A DNA stretch of 64,000 nucleotides from an uncultured Lachnospiraceae bacterium. Lineage in GTDB: Bacteria > Bacillota > Clostridia > Lachnospirales > Lachnospiraceae. The notes beneath the pieces are model-generated. The model was not told the DNA's origin. It ran no database searches and worked only from the letters and a program-made list of their open reading frames with translations. A program made the translations under genes and the position numbers. This document shows, piece after piece, positions 16,820-26,092 of the stretch; the stretch's first letter is position 1, and the number at the start of each line of letters is the position of its first letter. The DNA lies in assembly GCA_947631505.1 (NCBI GenBank), contig CANRLR010000003.1, positions 79,443 to 143,442 of the forward strand, written 5' to 3'.

Positions 16820-17608
16820 GTGAAATGGGTCATTCGAATTGCTGTAATCATATTCAGTATAGCGGGGTTAATTTATAAAATGCCGGTAATTCCTGCCGCT
16901 TCGGGCGACAAAGATAAAAGCAATATCCGTTATGTGGCACTGGGGGACAGTATTGCACATGGATATGGATTAAGCAACCCCGAAGAGGACTGTTATGTTG
17001 GTCAGATAACAGCATATTTAAAAAATCACTATGATTATGTTTTTTCTGCTAATTTAGGAAAAGACGGACTTCGCAGTGATGAATTATTAGAATGGCTGAC
17101 GGATGAAAAAAATGAAAATTATAAGAAATGTACGGCGACATTGAAAAATGCAGATGTTGTTACCATTTCCATCGGCTCGAATGATTTACTTCATTTAATT
17201 CACTTAGGTCCGGGAATGGTACAGGAGATTCAGCAGGAAAAAGCTTTGTTTCAGAAAGCCTGTGATGATTTTGCCTTTATTTTTCCTCAAATTATTCAGG
17301 CGGTAAAACGGATTTCACCAAAGGCAAAGATCTACGTCGGCAATGTTTACAATCCCTGCCATGGTCTGGCTTTATTTGAGGCGGTAGAAGGTGTGGCGGA
17401 GGAATATATCGGCCGGCTGAACAAAGTATTTCAGGAGTCCAAGGATTATGAAGTCATTGATATAAAAAAGGCTTTTTTAGAAAGTGACAGAAAATTAATT
17501 AATATGGCGATTAATTTGGAGCGGGTCGATCCGCATCCAAATGCAGATGGTCATTCTTTGATCGGAACGCTGATGATAGAAAAAATGATAGAAAACGGCG
17601 TGTATTAA
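16820..17608 (+). CDS. Secreted SGNH/GDSL-type esterase or lipase
   Basis: 262 residues. An N-terminal membrane/signal segment (about 4-28) leads to an SGNH hydrolase fold: block I VALGDSIAHGYG with the nucleophile Ser (about 43-54), block III TISIGSNDLLHL with Gly and Asn, and block V VDPHPNADGH with the catalytic Asp and His. The substrate is unknown; an esterase acting on cell-surface or extracellular acyl groups is likely. The GTG at 16820 has AGGAGTGG about six bases upstream; an in-frame GTG at 16811 overlaps that site. Confidence 0.82.
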   Translation: MKWVIRIAVIIFSIAGLIYKMPVIPAASGDKDKSNIRYVALGDSIAHGYGLSNPEEDCYVGQITAYLKNHYDYVFSANLGKDGLRSDELLEWLTDEKNENYKKCTATLKNADVVTISIGSNDLLHLIHLGPGMVQEIQQEKALFQKACDDFAFIFPQIIQAVKRISPKAKIYVGNVYNPCHGLALFEAVEGVAEEYIGRLNKVFQESKDYEVIDIKKAFLESDRKLINMAINLERVDPHPNADGHSLIGTLMIEKMIENGVY

Positions 17609-17620
17609 CGGAGGATTGCA

Positions 17621-18280
17621 ATGAAGATAAAAGGAGCGATTTTTGATTTGGATGGAACCTTATTGGATTCTACATGGTTGTGGCATCAGATTGACATTGA
17701 TTTTTTAGGAAGCAGGGGATTTGAAGTTCCGCCGGATTATGTCGAGATTATTACACCGATGGAATTTCGCGAAGTGGCACTGTACACCATTGAACGGTTC
17801 CATCTGCCGGAAGAACCGGAGGCCATCATGGCGGAATGGAATCAGATGGCGAAGGATGCCTATACGAACCAGATTCAGATGAAAACCGGTACAAAGGAAG
17901 TGCTGGAGGAACTGAAGAAAAATGGTGTCAGAATGGTAGTTGCCACTTCTAATATATCGGATTTATTTATTCCTTGTTTGAAACGAAATGGAATCTATGA
18001 ATATTTTGATGCCTTTACGGAATGCAGTGAGGTGGGGAAGAGTAAAAAGTTCCCGGATGTATACATAGAAGCAGCGGAAAAAATTCATTGCAAGCCGGAA
18101 GAATGTGTTGTATTTGAAGATATTGTAGAGGCGTTGGAAACTGCGAAGGGATGCGGATTTACTACGATTTGTGCAAGGGATGCGGCGTGGCAGTATGATG
18201 AAGATGCATTGAAGGAAGCAGCAGATTTTCAGATTCAACAAATTTCGGATGCTCTGTCCTTGCTAAATCAGTGGAAATAA
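17621..18280 (+). CDS. HAD family hydrolase, beta-phosphoglucomutase-like
   Basis: 219 residues. The HAD motifs are in order: FDLDGTLLDSTW (nucleophile Asp, about 8-19), VVATSN (Thr/Ser), the Lys of VGKSKKFPDVY, and VFEDIVEALETAKGCGF (acidic motif IV). A helical cap (about 20-85) fits the phosphoglycolate phosphatase/beta-phosphoglucomutase group. The substrate cannot be told. It lies 12 bases after the GDSL gene and is probably co-transcribed. Confidence 0.88.
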   Translation: MKIKGAIFDLDGTLLDSTWLWHQIDIDFLGSRGFEVPPDYVEIITPMEFREVALYTIERFHLPEEPEAIMAEWNQMAKDAYTNQIQMKTGTKEVLEELKKNGVRMVVATSNISDLFIPCLKRNGIYEYFDAFTECSEVGKSKKFPDVYIEAAEKIHCKPEECVVFEDIVEALETAKGCGFTTICARDAAWQYDEDALKEAADFQIQQISDALSLLNQWK

Positions 18281-18300
18281 GGTACAATAACTCTATATGA

Positions 18301-18480
18301 TGATGTCAGGGTCAAAAGGTCAACATTGCACGTGCTTGCACGAAAGCAATGTTTGACCTTATTGACCCACCAAACATGAGAAAGTAGCCGTTTCCTACGG
18401 AAACGCGCGGATTTCGAATGTTTGCAGGATTGCGGGAATTGCGAAGCAATGGAGCAATCCGTGGACATCAGTTGGGGTCA
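18301..18480 (+). repeat. Dispersed intergenic repeat R2, long form
   Basis: Starts TGATGTCAGGGTCAAAAGGT and ends ACATCAGTTGGGGTCA, giving short terminal inverted repeats (TGATGTC/GACATCA). Its first 60 bases form a long hairpin: GGGTCAA, AAGGTCAA and CATTGC pair with GCAATG, TTTGACCTT and ATTGACCC, with CGTGC-TT-GCACG nested inside. Related copies lie at 31234, 34949 and 36686. It fills the gap between the HAD gene and the acyl-CoA synthetase gene. Confidence 0.7.
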
Positions 18481-18514
18481 CAGTTTGAAAAAACCAAGAT
18501 GGAGGACGTAAGCA

Positions 18515-20149
18515 ATGCCGATTACGGAGTTACTAGAAAGAAATGCCAGACAGTATCCAAATGAGGTGAGTCTGGTGGAGATTAATCCTGATATACAAGA
18601 GAAAAGAAGAGTGACATGGAGAGATTATGAGCTGATCGAATCCAGTCCGCTCTGTCATTATCGAAGAGAGATTACGTGGCATGTGTTTGACGAGAAGGCA
18701 AATCGTTTTGCCCAGCTTTTATTGAGCAGAGGGATCCGCAAGGGAGATAAGGTGGCTATCCTTTTGATGAACTGCTTGGAATGGCTGCCGATTTACTTTG
18801 GAATTTTAAAGACAGGAGCGTTGGCTGTTCCCTTGAATTTCCGGTATGCACCGGATGAGATTGAGTATTGTCTGAACCTTGCGGAGGTAGATGTACTCGT
18901 ATTCGGGCCGGAATTTATCGGCCGTGTAGAGGAAATTGCCGATCGTATCAGCCAAAACCGTCTGCTTTTTTATGTAGGAGGAGATTGTCCTTCCTTTGCG
19001 GAGGATTATGACAAATTAACAGCAAATTGTGCCAGTCTGGCACCGGGAATACCATTAACGGATGAAGATGATGCAGCAATCTATTTTTCATCGGGAACCA
19101 CTGGTTTTCCCAAAGCAATCTTACATAATCACGAGAGTTTAATGCACTCCTGCAAAGTAGAGCAAAAACATCACGGACAGACAAAAGAGGATATATTTTT
19201 ATGCATTCCGCCTCTCTATCATACCGGTGCCAAGATGCACTGGTTCGGCAGCTTGATAAGTGCCGGTAAAGCGGTATTGTTAAAGGGAGTGAGTCCTCAC
19301 ACGATTTTGGAGACCGTGTCGAATGAAAAATGTACGATTGTCTGGCTGCTGGTGCCTTGGGCACAGGATATATTACTGGAGCTGGACAGTGGGAAATTAA
19401 AACTTGAAGATTATCATTTAGAGCAATGGAGATTGATGCATATTGGGGCACAGCCGGTTCCCCAAAGTCTGATTCGCAGATGGAAAGAATATTTTCCGAA
19501 GCATCAGTACGATACAAACTATGGACTCAGTGAGTCGATTGGACCGGGCTGCGTTCATCTTGGCGTAGAAAACATTCATAAAGTGGGCGCAATTGGTGTT
19601 GCCGGATATGGATGGGAAACGAAAATTATTGATTCGGAGGGCAATGAAGTACCACAGGGCGAAGTGGGAGAATTGGCAGTAAAAGGCCCGGGAGTCATGA
19701 CCTGTTATTACAATGACAAGGAAGCAACCGATGAAGTTCTACATGGTGACTGGCTCTATACCGGAGATATGGCGGAGATGGATGAAGATGGCTTTATTTA
19801 TCTGGTAGACCGCAAGAAGGATGTCATTATCAGCGGTGGGGAGAATATTTATCCGGTACAGATTGAAAATTTCCTGAGTAAGCATGATGCCATAAAGGAT
19901 GTGGCTGTTATCGGCTTGCAGGATGACAGACTTGGTGAAATCGCAGCGGCAATTATTGAGTTAAAGCCGGACATGCTCTGTACGGAAGAAGAAATCGAAA
20001 CTTTCTGTAAGGCACTGCCAAGGTATAAGCGTCCGCGCAAGATATTTTTTGCGGATGTTCCGAGAAACCCTACAGGCAAGATCGAAAAGCCGAAATTGCG
20101 AAAAATGTATCAGAGTGAGAACTTGGTAGACGCCCAGAACAGGGGATAA
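18515..20149 (+). CDS. AMP-dependent acyl-CoA synthetase/ligase
   Basis: 544 residues of the ANL superfamily. The A3 P-loop YFSSGTTGFPKAIL (about 190-203), the YGLSESIGPG element, the A7-type WLYTGDMAEMDEDGFIYL, the hinge DRKKDVIISGGENIYP, and the catalytic Lys in PTGKIEKPKL near the end are all present. It adenylates a carboxylic acid and transfers it to CoA. The chain-length preference is unknown; it resembles medium/long-chain fatty-acid and aryl-acid ligases. Ribosome site TGGAGGACGTAAGC. It follows repeat R2. Confidence 0.88.
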   Translation: MPITELLERNARQYPNEVSLVEINPDIQEKRRVTWRDYELIESSPLCHYRREITWHVFDEKANRFAQLLLSRGIRKGDKVAILLMNCLEWLPIYFGILKTGALAVPLNFRYAPDEIEYCLNLAEVDVLVFGPEFIGRVEEIADRISQNRLLFYVGGDCPSFAEDYDKLTANCASLAPGIPLTDEDDAAIYFSSGTTGFPKAILHNHESLMHSCKVEQKHHGQTKEDIFLCIPPLYHTGAKMHWFGSLISAGKAVLLKGVSPHTILETVSNEKCTIVWLLVPWAQDILLELDSGKLKLEDYHLEQWRLMHIGAQPVPQSLIRRWKEYFPKHQYDTNYGLSESIGPGCVHLGVENIHKVGAIGVAGYGWETKIIDSEGNEVPQGEVGELAVKGPGVMTCYYNDKEATDEVLHGDWLYTGDMAEMDEDGFIYLVDRKKDVIISGGENIYPVQIENFLSKHDAIKDVAVIGLQDDRLGEIAAAIIELKPDMLCTEEEIETFCKALPRYKRPRKIFFADVPRNPTGKIEKPKLRKMYQSENLVDAQNRG

Positions 20150-20189
20150 CAGAGAGTATATTTTATTGTATAGGAAAGGAGCTCAGAAA

Positions 20190-21734
20190 ATGAGTAAGAA
20201 ACCAACAGTTTTGATGATTTTAGATGGATATGGATTAAATGATAAGACCGAGGGAAATGCTGTTGCACAGGCAAAGACGCCGGTTATGGATAATTTGATG
20301 AAGACTTGTCCTTTTGTAAAAGGAAATGCCAGTGGTATGGCCGTTGGCCTTCCCGATGGACAAATGGGAAATTCGGAAGTAGGACATCTGAATATGGGTG
20401 CCGGGCGCATTGTCTATCAGGAACTCACAAGAATTACAAAGGAGATTGAAGAGGGAGTATTTTTTGAAAATGAAGCATTGATGCAGGCAATGGACAATTG
20501 TAAGAAAAATCATTCGGATCTGCACTTATTCGGTCTTTTATCCGATGGAGGTGTCCATAGTCATAATACGCATATGTATGCACTGCTTGAAATGGCAAAA
20601 AGAAACGGAATTGAGAATGTATATCTTCATGCATTTCTGGATGGCCGTGATACTCCGCCTGCTTCCGGCAAGGATTTTGTCAAAGAAGCAATGGATAAGA
20701 TGGAAGAGATCAGCGTAGGAGAAGTTGCTACTGTCATGGGACGTTATTATGTGATGGACCGTGATAACCGCTGGGATCGTGTAGAACTGGCTTATAATGC
20801 TCTTGTTCTTGGTGAGGGAGAGACGGCAGAGTGCGGACTGTGTGCGGTTCAGAATTCTTATGACAAAGAGGAAACGGATGAATTTGTAAAACCGACCGTT
20901 ATAGTAAAAGACGGTAAACCAGTGGCAACGGTAAAAGAAAAGGATTCGGTTATTTTCTATAATTTCCGGCCAGACCGTGCAAGGGAGATTACCCGTGCGT
21001 TCTGTGACGATAAGTTTGAAGGATTTGAGAGAAAGAAAGGTTTCTTCCCAACGACCTTTGTTGTATTTACAGAGTATGATGTAACGATTCCAAATAAAAT
21101 TGTTGCGTTCCACAAAGTAGAGATTACAAATACTTTTGGTGAATTTTTAGCAAAGAACGGTTTGAAACAGCTCCGCACCGCAGAGACCGAGAAATACGCC
21201 CATGTAACCTTTTTCTTTAACGGTGGTATTGAAGAGCCAAATGAAGGAGAAGAACGGCTGCTCGTGAAATCCCCAAAGGTCGCTACCTATGATCTGCAGC
21301 CGGAAATGAGTGCGTACAAAGTATGTGACGGATTGGTCGATGCAATCAAATCGGATCAATATGATGTCATTATAATTAACTTTGCGAATCCGGATATGGT
21401 TGGTCATACCGGTATTGAAGCAGCTGCGATTCAGGCAGTGGAAGCAGTAGACGAGTGTGTTGGCAGAGCGGTTGCTGCCATTCAGGAAGTAGACGGACAG
21501 ATGTTTATCTGTGCAGACCATGGTAATGCGGAGCAGTTAGTGGATTATGAAACAGGAAATCCGTTTACCGCCCATACGATTAATCCGGTGCCGTTTATTC
21601 TTGTAAATTATGATGAGAATTATACGTTGAGAGAAGGTGGCTGTCTGGCAGATATTGCACCTACTCTTATTGAAATGATGGGAATGACACAGCCGGAGGA
21701 GATGACAGGAAAATCCCTGCTGATTAAAAAATAA
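20190..21734 (+). CDS. gpmI: Phosphoglycerate mutase, 2,3-bisphosphoglycerate-independent
   Basis: 514 residues. Interconverts 3- and 2-phosphoglycerate in glycolysis using two manganese ions. VLMILDGYGLN supplies a metal-binding Asp; MGNSEVGHLNMGAGR contains the phosphorylated Ser (about residue 62); HAFLDGRDTPP, NFRPDRAREITRAF, NPDMVGHTG and ICADHGNAEQ complete the set. The ATG at 20190 follows AGGAAAGGAGCTC; an upstream ATT frame is not needed. It ends in a terminator shared with the opposite operon. Confidence 0.96.
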   Translation: MSKKPTVLMILDGYGLNDKTEGNAVAQAKTPVMDNLMKTCPFVKGNASGMAVGLPDGQMGNSEVGHLNMGAGRIVYQELTRITKEIEEGVFFENEALMQAMDNCKKNHSDLHLFGLLSDGGVHSHNTHMYALLEMAKRNGIENVYLHAFLDGRDTPPASGKDFVKEAMDKMEEISVGEVATVMGRYYVMDRDNRWDRVELAYNALVLGEGETAECGLCAVQNSYDKEETDEFVKPTVIVKDGKPVATVKEKDSVIFYNFRPDRAREITRAFCDDKFEGFERKKGFFPTTFVVFTEYDVTIPNKIVAFHKVEITNTFGEFLAKNGLKQLRTAETEKYAHVTFFFNGGIEEPNEGEERLLVKSPKVATYDLQPEMSAYKVCDGLVDAIKSDQYDVIIINFANPDMVGHTGIEAAAIQAVEAVDECVGRAVAAIQEVDGQMFICADHGNAEQLVDYETGNPFTAHTINPVPFILVNYDENYTLREGGCLADIAPTLIEMMGMTQPEEMTGKSLLIKK

Positions 21735-21751
21735 AAGAATCCGTAAACGGT

Positions 21752-21797
21752 AAAAAGACCTCTGAGATGGTATAATTTCCACTCAGAGGTCTTTTTT
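21752..21797. terminator. Bidirectional intrinsic terminator
   Basis: AAAAAGACCTCTGAG pairs with CTCAGAGGTCTTTTTT. It lies between gpmI (+) and the DUF4097 operon (-); the A-run and T-run on opposite arms suit both directions. Confidence 0.85.
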
Positions 21798-21815
21798 AAA
21801 TCGGTAAGGAATAAC

Positions 21816-22694
21816 TTACGGATAATAAACGGTTATATCGCCGCTTACGGTTTCAAGATTGTATTTGGCAGCTCCATTTCCGCATACATAAGTATCATCT
21901 TCCTGATTGGCTGCAAACGTATTTTTGAGATTTCCGGATACGGTATCCAGCTCTAATGTAAATTGAGAGGAATAAGGAATCTGCAGGGACAAATCGCCAG
22001 AGACACCATCATAGTTTATTTTCTCTGGTGTCTGGGAGGAGCGGACCGTATAGTTTCCAGATACGGATTCCATATCTAATTCCTGAAATTCTCCCGAAAG
22101 GTCATAATCGCCACTAACGGTTTCTAAATTACATTCCTTTGTAACGTGGATATCGTTCATTCTTACATTCCCGGATACGGTATCAAAATCAAAGTTCCTG
22201 GAATGTAGACCGTCTACGTTGATATCGCAGCTTGCCGCATCAACAGAAACGTTCTGAAGATTTTCACAAAGAGAAGACGGGATACGAATGGATAAGTTTT
22301 TGTTTTTTGCTTTACTATTGATGAAGAAAAAGCCGCTCCTTCTGTATTGTATAATTAAAGTACCATTTTCAAAAAAGTAATGCATCTGCTCTCTTTTAGA
22401 GAGATTCCCGGAAGATGTTTCTTCCAGTTCAATGGTCTGTCCGTTATAAGGTGTAATATTGACTTCGCCATCTACCCAGTTTACTTCAATCTCATTTAAT
22501 GAATCTGCGATAAGGGAAGCATTTCCCTCCTTATAGCGGTCAGAATTTGTGTATTCTCCTATTCCGAAGAAAGGAAGGGAGGAGAATCCTCCTTTTTCAA
22601 TTCCCCATAATAGAATGGAGAAAAATGTAAGAATCAAAAGAGAAGAAATAATAATGCGAATCACGGCACTTGTTTTATTTTTCATATTTGACAC
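21816..22694 (-). CDS. DUF4097 beta-repeat membrane-anchored protein
   Basis: 292 residues. One N-terminal membrane helix (about 12-31), then a beta-helix-like domain with at least six repeats of a T/S-V-S-G-D/N motif (DTVSGNV, ETVSGDY, ESVSGNY, DGVSGDL, DTVSGNL, ETVSGDI). DUF4097 proteins are commonly encoded with PadR and HAAS genes, as here, and are thought to respond to envelope stress. Molecular function unknown. It lies one base after the upstream HAAS gene. Confidence 0.85.
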   Translation of the reverse strand: MSNMKNKTSAVIRIIISSLLILTFFSILLWGIEKGGFSSLPFFGIGEYTNSDRYKEGNASLIADSLNEIEVNWVDGEVNITPYNGQTIELEETSSGNLSKREQMHYFFENGTLIIQYRRSGFFFINSKAKNKNLSIRIPSSLCENLQNVSVDAASCDINVDGLHSRNFDFDTVSGNVRMNDIHVTKECNLETVSGDYDLSGEFQELDMESVSGNYTVRSSQTPEKINYDGVSGDLSLQIPYSSQFTLELDTVSGNLKNTFAANQEDDTYVCGNGAAKYNLETVSGDITVYYP

Positions 22695-22695
22695 C

Positions 22696-23442
22696 TCACT
22701 TTCTCAAATCAGTAATTGCTTTTATTAAGGAGTTCGCAGCGGAACCCATGAGGAAAATCACCCATGTGATGTACCATGCCCCGGTTGCAAAACTGACGAT
22801 AAAGTAAAGGGCCGTGGTCAGACTCCAGACCATCGAGTAGATTGATTTGGAAGCAGTTCGGGAATTATCCTTTTCCTTTTTCCATTCTTTAAATTCTTCT
22901 ACCATGGAACCATCGGTCTTCGGTGGATGTGGTTTGGTATAACTATTGTAAACGAGAAGTGCAGTGGCAACAGCAATAAAAACAAACAATCCAGCGGCAC
23001 CAAGATTTTCGTTTATCGGCAGCATTTCTGTAAGAATCGGCGGAATCACGCAGAGAATATACAGCATGACAGAAATGGAGGTAAGCACTGCTTTCTTCTT
23101 TTTCCATTCCGCATATTCCTGCTCATATTTTGTAATCGCAGGAGAGGTGTAATGTGTGCTGTTTTCGGATTCTTTTTGATTTTGATTGTTATAATCAGCA
23201 TTGGCAAAATTATTTTTTCCGCTGGTACCGGAACCGCTATATTCATTTAACAGTTCCCGGATATCTCCGATACTGGCAATGGCAAGGCTGAAAGCCGCTT
23301 CCTCGGACTTTCCCTGCTCCAGTAAGTCATGATATTTGTCAATTAAATTCAGTACGATTTCTTCTTTTAATTCCTTAGTGGACTCATCTATTGGAATACC
23401 TTCAAATAGATAATCCATATGAGTTCGTAATCTTTCTTCCAT
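22696..23442 (-). CDS. HAAS/permease-prefix domain membrane protein
   Basis: 248 residues. The N-terminal helical HAAS domain (about 1-65) begins MEERLRTHMDYLFEGIPIDE and includes KEEIVLNLIDKYHDLLEQGKSEEAAFSLAIASIGDI (partly). Four predicted membrane segments follow in two pairs around residues 115-160 and 205-240. HAAS domains occur next to PadR regulators and may bind them. Middle gene of a three-gene operon. Confidence 0.8.
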   Translation of the reverse strand: MEERLRTHMDYLFEGIPIDESTKELKEEIVLNLIDKYHDLLEQGKSEEAAFSLAIASIGDIRELLNEYSGSGTSGKNNFANADYNNQNQKESENSTHYTSPAITKYEQEYAEWKKKKAVLTSISVMLYILCVIPPILTEMLPINENLGAAGLFVFIAVATALLVYNSYTKPHPPKTDGSMVEEFKEWKKEKDNSRTASKSIYSMVWSLTTALYFIVSFATGAWYITWVIFLMGSAANSLIKAITDLRK

Positions 23443-23456
23443 AATAAATCCCCTTT

Positions 23457-23786
23457 CTAATCACCTTGAATCAATAAGTCAATTAATTTTTTTGAAGTAT
23501 CCCATTCTGCTTTGCGGCTCCGGTATGCCTGCCGCCCTTCTGATGTAATTGTGTAGTACCGTCGTCTGGCACCGGTATTTTCATTGCCCCAGTAGGACTG
23601 TATATATCCGGCCTGTTCAAGCCTGCGAAAAGCAGAATATAAGGTTGCTTCTTTTAATTCATATTCTTGTTTGGTCTTTTCCTGAATCGTTTTATTGATC
23701 TGATAGCCATAACTGTCTGCGATTGTCAGCTGTGCAAGAATGATTGTTTCCGTGTGTCCGCGAATTAAATCGGATGCAATCGACAT
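23457..23786 (-). CDS. PadR family transcriptional regulator
   Basis: 109 residues. A winged helix-turn-helix of the PadR type: SDLIRGHTETIILAQLTIAD, SYGYQINKTIQ, ELKEATLYSAFRRLEQAGYI, and the wing RRRYYTITSEGR. It probably represses its own operon. The start at 23786 has AGGAGG upstream on the minus strand; the longer frame to 23831 has none. Confidence 0.93.
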   Translation of the reverse strand: MSIASDLIRGHTETIILAQLTIADSYGYQINKTIQEKTKQEYELKEATLYSAFRRLEQAGYIQSYWGNENTGARRRYYTITSEGRQAYRSRKAEWDTSKKLIDLLIQGD

Positions 23787-23852
23787 AGAAAAGTCCTCCT
23801 TTCCGTTCTGTTGTGTATAACATAGACTCAAGTATTATGCATTTCTAAATAT

Positions 23853-23881
23853 ATTAAAACACAACATACCTCGCCTGTCAA
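23853..23881 (-). promoter_or_regulatory. Sigma-A promoter of the padR operon
   Basis: On the minus strand: TTGACA (23881-23876), 17-bp spacer, TTTAAT (23858-23853). Confidence 0.65.
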
Positions 23882-23926
23882 GGTATATTTAACTTTTGTG
23901 AATGTCAGGCTTTGTAATTGCAAAGT

Positions 23927-24061
23927 ATTTCACGCAGAACAAAACATTCGAACAGCCGCTCCCGCTTAATCAATTACGTAGCACTAAGGGTGCACCGACT
24001 ACGCGCACCTCTTAGTGACGCAATTGAAATACTGTTCTCATTGTTTTGTTCTGCGTGAAAT
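23927..24061. repeat. Inverted-repeat element, copy A (135 bp)
   Basis: Terminal inverted repeats ATTTCACGCAGAACAAAACA and TGTTTTGTTCTGCGTGAAAT bound a core that itself folds (CACTAAGGGTGC against GCACCTCTTAGTG). No transposase is encoded, so the form is MITE-like. A second copy at 27851-27987 has its core in the opposite direction, yet the bases flanking both copies match in the same direction (TTGTAATTGCA-AGT to the left, GAAATTAG-AAAG-GCCGA-like to the right). Otherwise the gap 23787-24407 holds only the padR promoter. Confidence 0.8.
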
Positions 24062-24407
24062 ACGGAGAATTAGGAAAGTGCCGATAAGGAAATAATGATT
24101 GACGTTACCTGACTTGTCTGTTACCATAGTAATATATTTACAGCAAATTTCTAATCCGCTAAAGGATTCTGACAAAATGCTACTCCATGCGATAAACACA
24201 GGTGTTATCTGCATGAATAAAGATATTGACCTGTCTTACTTCTTTCCCTATAACATGCTTGATTTTGTGAAACGTGGCGTGGAATCCAGCTGGAGTTTCA
24301 GTGAGCCAGCAATGGAGGCACTGGTACAATTTGTACCCTGCTTTAAAAGTTTTCAGCTTTCCGCGGACAAAAACGGTAAATATAAAAGACAGAAAGGAAC
24401 ATATTGC

Positions 24408-25430
24408 ATGAATACGGATATCACAAAACAAATGGAAATGGTACTTTACCGCACAGAGGATGATTCTGTAACAGTAAGTGCTTTAATTAAGGATGAAAGC
24501 ATCTGGATTACACAAAAAGCAATGGCTGAATTATTTGGTATTGATAAATCCGGCATCAGCAGACATCTTACAAAAATTTTTGAAACAGGCGAATTAAAAG
24601 AAGAAGTGGTTGTTGCAAAAATTGCAACAACCACTCAGCATGGTGCAATGCAGGGTAAAACACAGATAAATTCTACCAATTATTATAATCTGGATGCAAT
24701 TATTTCCGTAGGATACAGAGTAAATTCCATTCAGGCGACGTAGTTCCGTATCTGGGCAACCGGAGTATTAAAGGAATATATGATTAAAGGTTTTGCAATG
24801 GATGATGAACGCTTAAAGCAGGGCAAGACAGCTTTCGGTAAGGACTACTTCCGTGAATTGCTGGAACGAGTCCGTTCCATCCGAGCCAGCGAACGCAGAA
24901 TATGGCAACAGATTACAGATATTTTTGCAGAATGCAGTATTGATTATGATAAAAATTCTGATATTACTTACCGCTTCTATGTCACTGTACAAAATAAGTT
25001 TCATTATGCCATTACAGGAAGGACAGCGGCTGAGATTGTTTATACTCAGGCAGACCATACAAAAGAGAACATGGGCTTGACCACATGGAAGAATGCTCCT
25101 GATGGACGAATCTTAAAATCAGACACATCAATTGCCAAAAATTATCTTGACGAAAAGTAAATCCGTCAACTGGAGCGTGCTGTCACCGGTTATTTCGACT
25201 ATATTGAAGATTTGATTGAACGAGAGAATGCTTTTACAATGGAAGAATTTTCACAGAGTATCAATGCATTTCTTGAATTTAGAAGGTACGATATTCTAAA
25301 GGATAATGGAAAAATTTCACATAAACAGGCGACTGAGAAAGCACATCAGGAATATGATATTTTCAATAAGACACAGCCGATTGAATCTGATTTTGATAAG
25401 GTGGTAAAGGAATTGTCGAAATCAAAGTAG
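24408..25430 (+). pseudogene. RhuM family gene broken by two in-frame stop codons
   Basis: One continuous frame reads a RhuM-family protein: MNTDITKQMEMVLYRTEDD, IWITQKAMAELFGIDKSGIS (helix-turn-helix-like), FRIWATGVLKEYMIKGFAMD, and LERAVTGYFDYIEDLIERE. It is interrupted by TAG at 24741-24743 just before FRIWAT, where the family normally has GTQFRIWAT (CAG to TAG), and by TAA at 25158-25160 in LDEK-stop-IRQLER (GAA to TAA fits). There is no frameshift. RhuM proteins are found on genomic islands and near restriction loci; their function is poorly known. The start follows GAAAGGA. The upstream in-frame stretch from 24099 looks unrelated. Confidence 0.8.
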
Positions 25431-25656
25431 CGTATAGAAATATGACAGCTTGAACGATGAAACATTTTCCAGAAATTGTATTGAAAATCTTATTCTTTAA
25501 TAATTTGTGGATAATATCCATTATACTAATTCCCACAAAATAAGGGAATTAATTTCTCACTTGAAATATATTATTAACTATATTAAACTCAATTCAATAA
25601 ATAACAAATTTGCAGAACTGGATGAAAAGAAAAAATATGGAGTTGATGGAGGAAAT

Positions 25657-26092
25657 ATGTGCGATTTTTGTAAAATAATTGAGAAAGAATGATGCATTCG
25701 TTGTATATGAAACAGATAAGAATATTGCTTTTTTAGATTATGAACCAATAAATGAAGTGCATGTTTTAATTGTACCTAAAATACATACGGATTCTAATGT
25801 AAACATACCAAATGATTTTTTGATGGACATGAACGAAATTATAAGAAAAATGGTCTGCGTATATCAGAAAGTATATAATGCAGAAGGATATAGCATAATG
25901 CAGAATGGAGGAAGCTGCTGTGACTACGGACATTTTCATATGCATGTATTTTCAAGATTTGATAATGATGGATTTGGTTGGATTGAATCTGAAAAACCTT
26001 CAGATTATTCTGAGAAAATAGCTGAAAAACTTCGCAGGGCATCACTGAGGAAAGATATAGATTTGTGGAGGGCTAAAGTTTGGAATATATAG
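25657..26092 (+). pseudogene. HIT family protein gene with a +1 frameshift
   Basis: An ATG with TGGAGGAAAT upstream opens MCDFCKIIEKE and hits a stop at about 25692. One base over, the frame continues DAFVVYETDKNIAFLDYEPI and includes the histidine-triad motif HFHMHVF (about 25932-25952) with the preceding GGSCCDYG. Removing one base near 25689-25691 restores a protein of about 144 residues. HIT proteins are nucleotidyl hydrolases/transferases acting on dinucleotides or AMP-linked substrates. The catalytic motif is intact, so the break may be recent or an assembly error. Confidence 0.75.

Noticed and set aside
24099..24407. N-terminal extension of the RhuM frame
   Set aside because: Known RhuM proteins begin near MEMVLYRTEDD; the extension has no ribosome site and no recognisable domain.
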